From: Streptococcus pantholopis
GTDB lineage: Bacteria > Bacillota > Bacilli > Lactobacillales > Streptococcaceae
Reading direction: 5' to 3'
Assembly: GCF_001642085.1 (NCBI RefSeq)
Contig: NZ_CP014699.1
Span: 1,550,001 to 1,614,000, forward strand
DNA: 64,000 bases
Shown: piece after piece, positions 61,730 through 64,000 of the stretch
Layout: the number at the start of each line of letters is the position of its first letter
How positions within the stretch are numbered: position 1 is the stretch's first letter
The notes under the pieces: model-generated
Database searches by the model: none
Seen by the model: the letters and a program-made list of their open reading frames with translations, nothing else
What the model was told of the DNA's origin: nothing
Position numbers and translations under genes: made by a program

Positions 61730-62797
61730 TCACTGTCCAAAAGGAAAAACCCGGTCTAGGCGATCCGTCAGCTTTTGTATTCTCAGAAATCGAAAGAGTT
61801 TTAAGCGAAAAAGTTCTACTAAAGCGGATATGGCAAAAATAAGAACTGCTGTTCCTAAAATCAGCAAGGGAAAGAGCACAATAGGGGCATCAACAAAAGA
61901 GATAAACACATCACGCATCCAAAAACGAACCATTAAGGGATTCAAATGAAAAAGGTAAACACCTAAGGTCGTTGGAGCAAATCGTCTGATAAAAGAAAAG
62001 AAGCGACTGTTGTCTTTGATCTCCAGATTGGCACAGAGAATAAACAGAGCGACCGAACCAGCCAGTAAGCTCGGAGAAGTGTACCAGTACCAAATATCAC
62101 CAATTAAAAATTTCATTGTAAAAGTAACTAAAATGGAGAGGGTATAAGCCAATATTAAACGGCGTGTTTTAAACAGTTTTTTGAGATCAAGACGGCTGAG
62201 ATATGCGCCGATTATATAGAGAACAATCAGCCAATTCATGCTAAAGCCTTTAGCAAAGGAAAATTCATCAACTTTAGTATTAAACAGAGCCGGCATAACT
62301 GAAAAGAAAAAAACAGCTACAAAAACAAGATGGCGTAAATCTTTATCGCTCAATTTTAAAAGAGACATATTCAGCAAGGGCATAAAAACAAGGAGCCCAA
62401 AATAGGCAGTGATATACCAATACTGACCGGTAATTACCGGAAAAAAAGCGCCTAGCCAGTCAGCAGCACTCAGCTTCTGTCCGGCTGCAGCAAAAATTAA
62501 AGTCAGACCAAGGGTATAAAAAAATACCTGAACCCACAAGGACAAACCTTTTGAGTAGCGGTAGGGAGACCTTAAGCCGACATAGCCGCTGATTAAAGCA
62601 TAGCAGTTTACTGCCCCGTAGGCAGTGACTTGAATCAGCCAGGTCACCCAATAATAAATATCGATATCTCCCTGTACTTCATCTCGTATCCCGCCTTTCC
62701 CTAAAATATGGGTGATAATAATCATTAACATGGCAAAAATACGCAAAAAATCAATTCCTGCATTATAAGAGGAAGAGCTCAATTTTTTTAGCTTCAT
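61730..62797 (-). CDS. Membrane acyltransferase (acyltransferase_3 family)
   Basis: The 355-residue protein has about ten membrane segments and the family start GIDFLRIFAMLMIIITHILG, whose His is the likely catalytic residue. TTLGVYLFHLNPLMVRFW lies near the C-terminus. The family O-acetylates polysaccharides or other surface glycans. No linked glycan genes are visible, so the acceptor is unknown. Confidence 0.85.
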   Translation of the reverse strand: MKLKKLSSSSYNAGIDFLRIFAMLMIIITHILGKGGIRDEVQGDIDIYYWVTWLIQVTAYGAVNCYALISGYVGLRSPYRYSKGLSLWVQVFFYTLGLTLIFAAAGQKLSAADWLGAFFPVITGQYWYITAYFGLLVFMPLLNMSLLKLSDKDLRHLVFVAVFFFSVMPALFNTKVDEFSFAKGFSMNWLIVLYIIGAYLSRLDLKKLFKTRRLILAYTLSILVTFTMKFLIGDIWYWYTSPSLLAGSVALFILCANLEIKDNSRFFSFIRRFAPTTLGVYLFHLNPLMVRFWMRDVFISFVDAPIVLFPLLILGTAVLIFAISALVELFRLKLFRFLRIQKLTDRLDRVFPFGQ

Positions 62798-62859
62798 AAT
62801 ACCTCATTTTATCATAATCTGTTCTCTCTCGGTGTATCAATCTGCTTACAAATTTTAAG

Positions 62860-62888
62860 TTTACTTTTCAGCATTTTTTTTATATAAT
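62860..62888 (+). promoter_or_regulatory. serS promoter
   Basis: TTTACT (62860-62865), 17 nt and TATAAT (62883-62888), leading into the T-box leader. Confidence 0.8.
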
Positions 62889-62894
62889 AGCAGC

Positions 62895-63080
62895 AACGGA
62901 TAAGTAAGATTTTTTTCTTTTTCAGAAAGTCTGCGTTTGCTGTGAGCAGGCAGGAAAAAAATATGAAATTCTACCGTGTTAACAATTTAAAAAGAGTAAG
63001 TAAGTGCACAAAAGTTGTGAAGCTGGATGGAACCGCGCAGAAGCGCTCCAGCGATTCTCCTTTCTGTGTGCTTTTTTATC
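62895..63080 (+). promoter_or_regulatory. T-box riboswitch of serS
   Basis: The leader has a Stem I with AACGG at its base pairing with CCGTGTT. TCT at 62970-62972 is a candidate serine specifier followed by A, in GAAATTCTACCG. TGGAACCGCG at 63028-63037 is the conserved T-box sequence. Competing antiterminator (GCTGGA/TCCAGC) and terminator structures (arms near 63003-63009 and 63064-63072, then a T run) follow. Uncharged tRNA-Ser should allow readthrough into serS. Confidence 0.9.
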
Positions 63081-63290
63081 ATTTTTTTAAAAAACTGGGC
63101 TCTGCCAAAGTTTAGGAAAGCAGAACAGACATTTTTCGGATTCTTATGTTATCCTTTTTACAATAAAGTACAGCGTTCGACCGGCTGTTTACTGTCTTTT
63201 GTCATTCAAAAAAGCGCAGACAAGTCAACTGTCTGGGGCTGTATTATCTGAATAATGTCAGCCTCAATAGTTTATTTCAGGAGGAAATCT

Positions 63291-64000
63291 ATGTTAGATC
63301 TTAAACGTATTCGTACACATTTTGACGTTCTTGCTGCTGATTTAGCCAATCGCGGTGTTGAGGCAGAAATTCTGCAGGACCTCAAAGCCCTTGATGAAGA
63401 GCGGCGCAGCCTGCTTGTTCAAACAGAAACGGCCAAAGCTAAGCGTAATACAGCTTCTGCTGCTATTGCTCAAGCTAAGCGCCAAAAAGAAGACCCTGCA
63501 CAGGCTATTGCAGATATGCAGAAATTAGCAGGAGATATAAAAAAACTGGATCATCAGTTAGCTGAAATTGAAGAAAAACTGCAATCTATCCTTTCAGGAC
63601 TGCCTAATATCCCTGCCAAAGATGTTCCTGTCGGAACTGACGAAAGCGAAAATGTCGAAATTCGCCGCTGGGGACAGCCAAAAGATTTCACATTTGATAT
63701 TAAAGCCCACTGGGATATTGGCGAGAAACTGGATATTCTTGACTGGGAAAGAGGCAGTAAAGTTACAGGTTCACGCTTTCTTTTTTACAAAGGGCTGGGT
63801 GCTCAGCTGGAGAGAGCAGTTTACAATTTCATGCTTGATGAACACGCCAAGGAAGGCTATACAGAAGTGATTCCGCCTTATATGGTTAACCATGAATCTA
63901 TGTTTGGCACCGGACAATATCCGAAATTTAAGGAAGATACTTTCGAGCTGGCTGATACTGATTATGTCCTGATTCCTACTGCTGAAGTCCCCCTGACCAA
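63291..64000 (+). CDS. serS: Seryl-tRNA synthetase (3' end outside window)
   Basis: The first 236 residues are present. The N-terminal long coiled-coil arm (about 25-105, [19 protein letters not shown]) binds the long variable arm of tRNA-Ser. The class II catalytic core begins near 125 and shows motif 1 [12 protein letters not shown] and, at the very end, PTAEVPLT. Shine-Dalgarno CAGGAGG precedes the ATG. The frame runs off the window. Confidence 0.96.
   Translation, partial: MLDLKRIRTHFDVLAADLANRGVEAEILQDLKALDEERRSLLVQTETAKAKRNTASAAIAQAKRQKEDPAQAIADMQKLAGDIKKLDHQLAEIEEKLQSILSGLPNIPAKDVPVGTDESENVEIRRWGQPKDFTFDIKAHWDIGEKLDILDWERGSKVTGSRFLFYKGLGAQLERAVYNFMLDEHAKEGYTEVIPPYMVNHESMFGTGQYPKFKEDTFELADTDYVLIPTAEVPLT

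Overview
The window is a low-GC Gram-positive chromosome segment. The gene content and order point to a Streptococcus of the mutans group: comFA/comFC with a ComX box, liaFSR next to pknB/stp, gmk-rpoZ-priA-fmt-rsmB, luxS-mapZ-rlmL-rnpB-gpsB, pbp1a-recU, pepC-nadE-pncB-trxB, a TcyABC-like cystine transporter and manLMN-manO. From remembered synteny, about 6.9-45.2 kb follows the order of the Streptococcus mutans chromosome. I cannot name the species from this window.

Layout. 1-0.8 kb: tail of a DUF402 gene and a DUF960 gene. 0.9-6.7 kb: a complete rRNA operon on the minus strand (16S, tRNA-Ala, 23S, 5S, then Val, Asp, Lys, Leu, Thr and Gly tRNAs) with tandem promoters and processing stalks. 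6.9-13.9 kb: hpf, the competence pair comFC/comFA, yigZ, cysK, an S1-domain protein, a HAD-cyclophilin fusion and liaR. 15.2-27.6 kb: liaS, liaF, pknB, stp, rsmB, fmt, priA, rpoZ, gmk and rny. 28-45 kb: luxS, mapZ, an rRNA methyltransferase, rnpB, gpsB, a YpsA-like gene, recU/pbp1a, pepC, nadE/pncB, trxB and the amino-acid ABC transporter. 45.8-47.8 kb: nusG beside a small graveyard of prophage and IS200 debris at a tRNA-Ser. 47.9-57.9 kb: trmB/ccrZ, ecsAB, hit, an LCP protein, a GNAT protein, tsaE, a purine permease and a Cof hydrolase. 58.2-64 kb: the mannose PTS manLMN, manO, a membrane acyltransferase and a T-box-controlled serS cut by the window end.

How the genes fit together. Many products act at the division site or the envelope: PknB/Stp, MapZ, GpsB, CcrZ, PBP1a, LiaFSR and LCP. 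A second group handles sulfur and redox chemistry: CysK, TcyABC, TrxB and LuxS.

The most unusual thing here is a family of roughly 115-bp palindromic repeats with shared ends and interchangeable hairpin cores. Their paired arms covary: when one side of a stem changes, the other side changes to match. They lie 3-9 nt upstream of the Shine-Dalgarno of six genes (liaR, priA, pncB, trxB, tcyA, luxS), always in the same orientation relative to the gene, on both strands. One array of seven units, followed by three 105-bp tandem repeats, separates liaS from liaR. I do not recognise this as a named repeat family. It behaves like a mobile or structured 5'-leader element. Other points of note are probable leaderless genes (yigZ, tsaE, nearly comFA), a promoter-proximal hairpin with a 33-codon ORF ahead of nusG, and a snap-back copy of the tRNA-Val 5' end.
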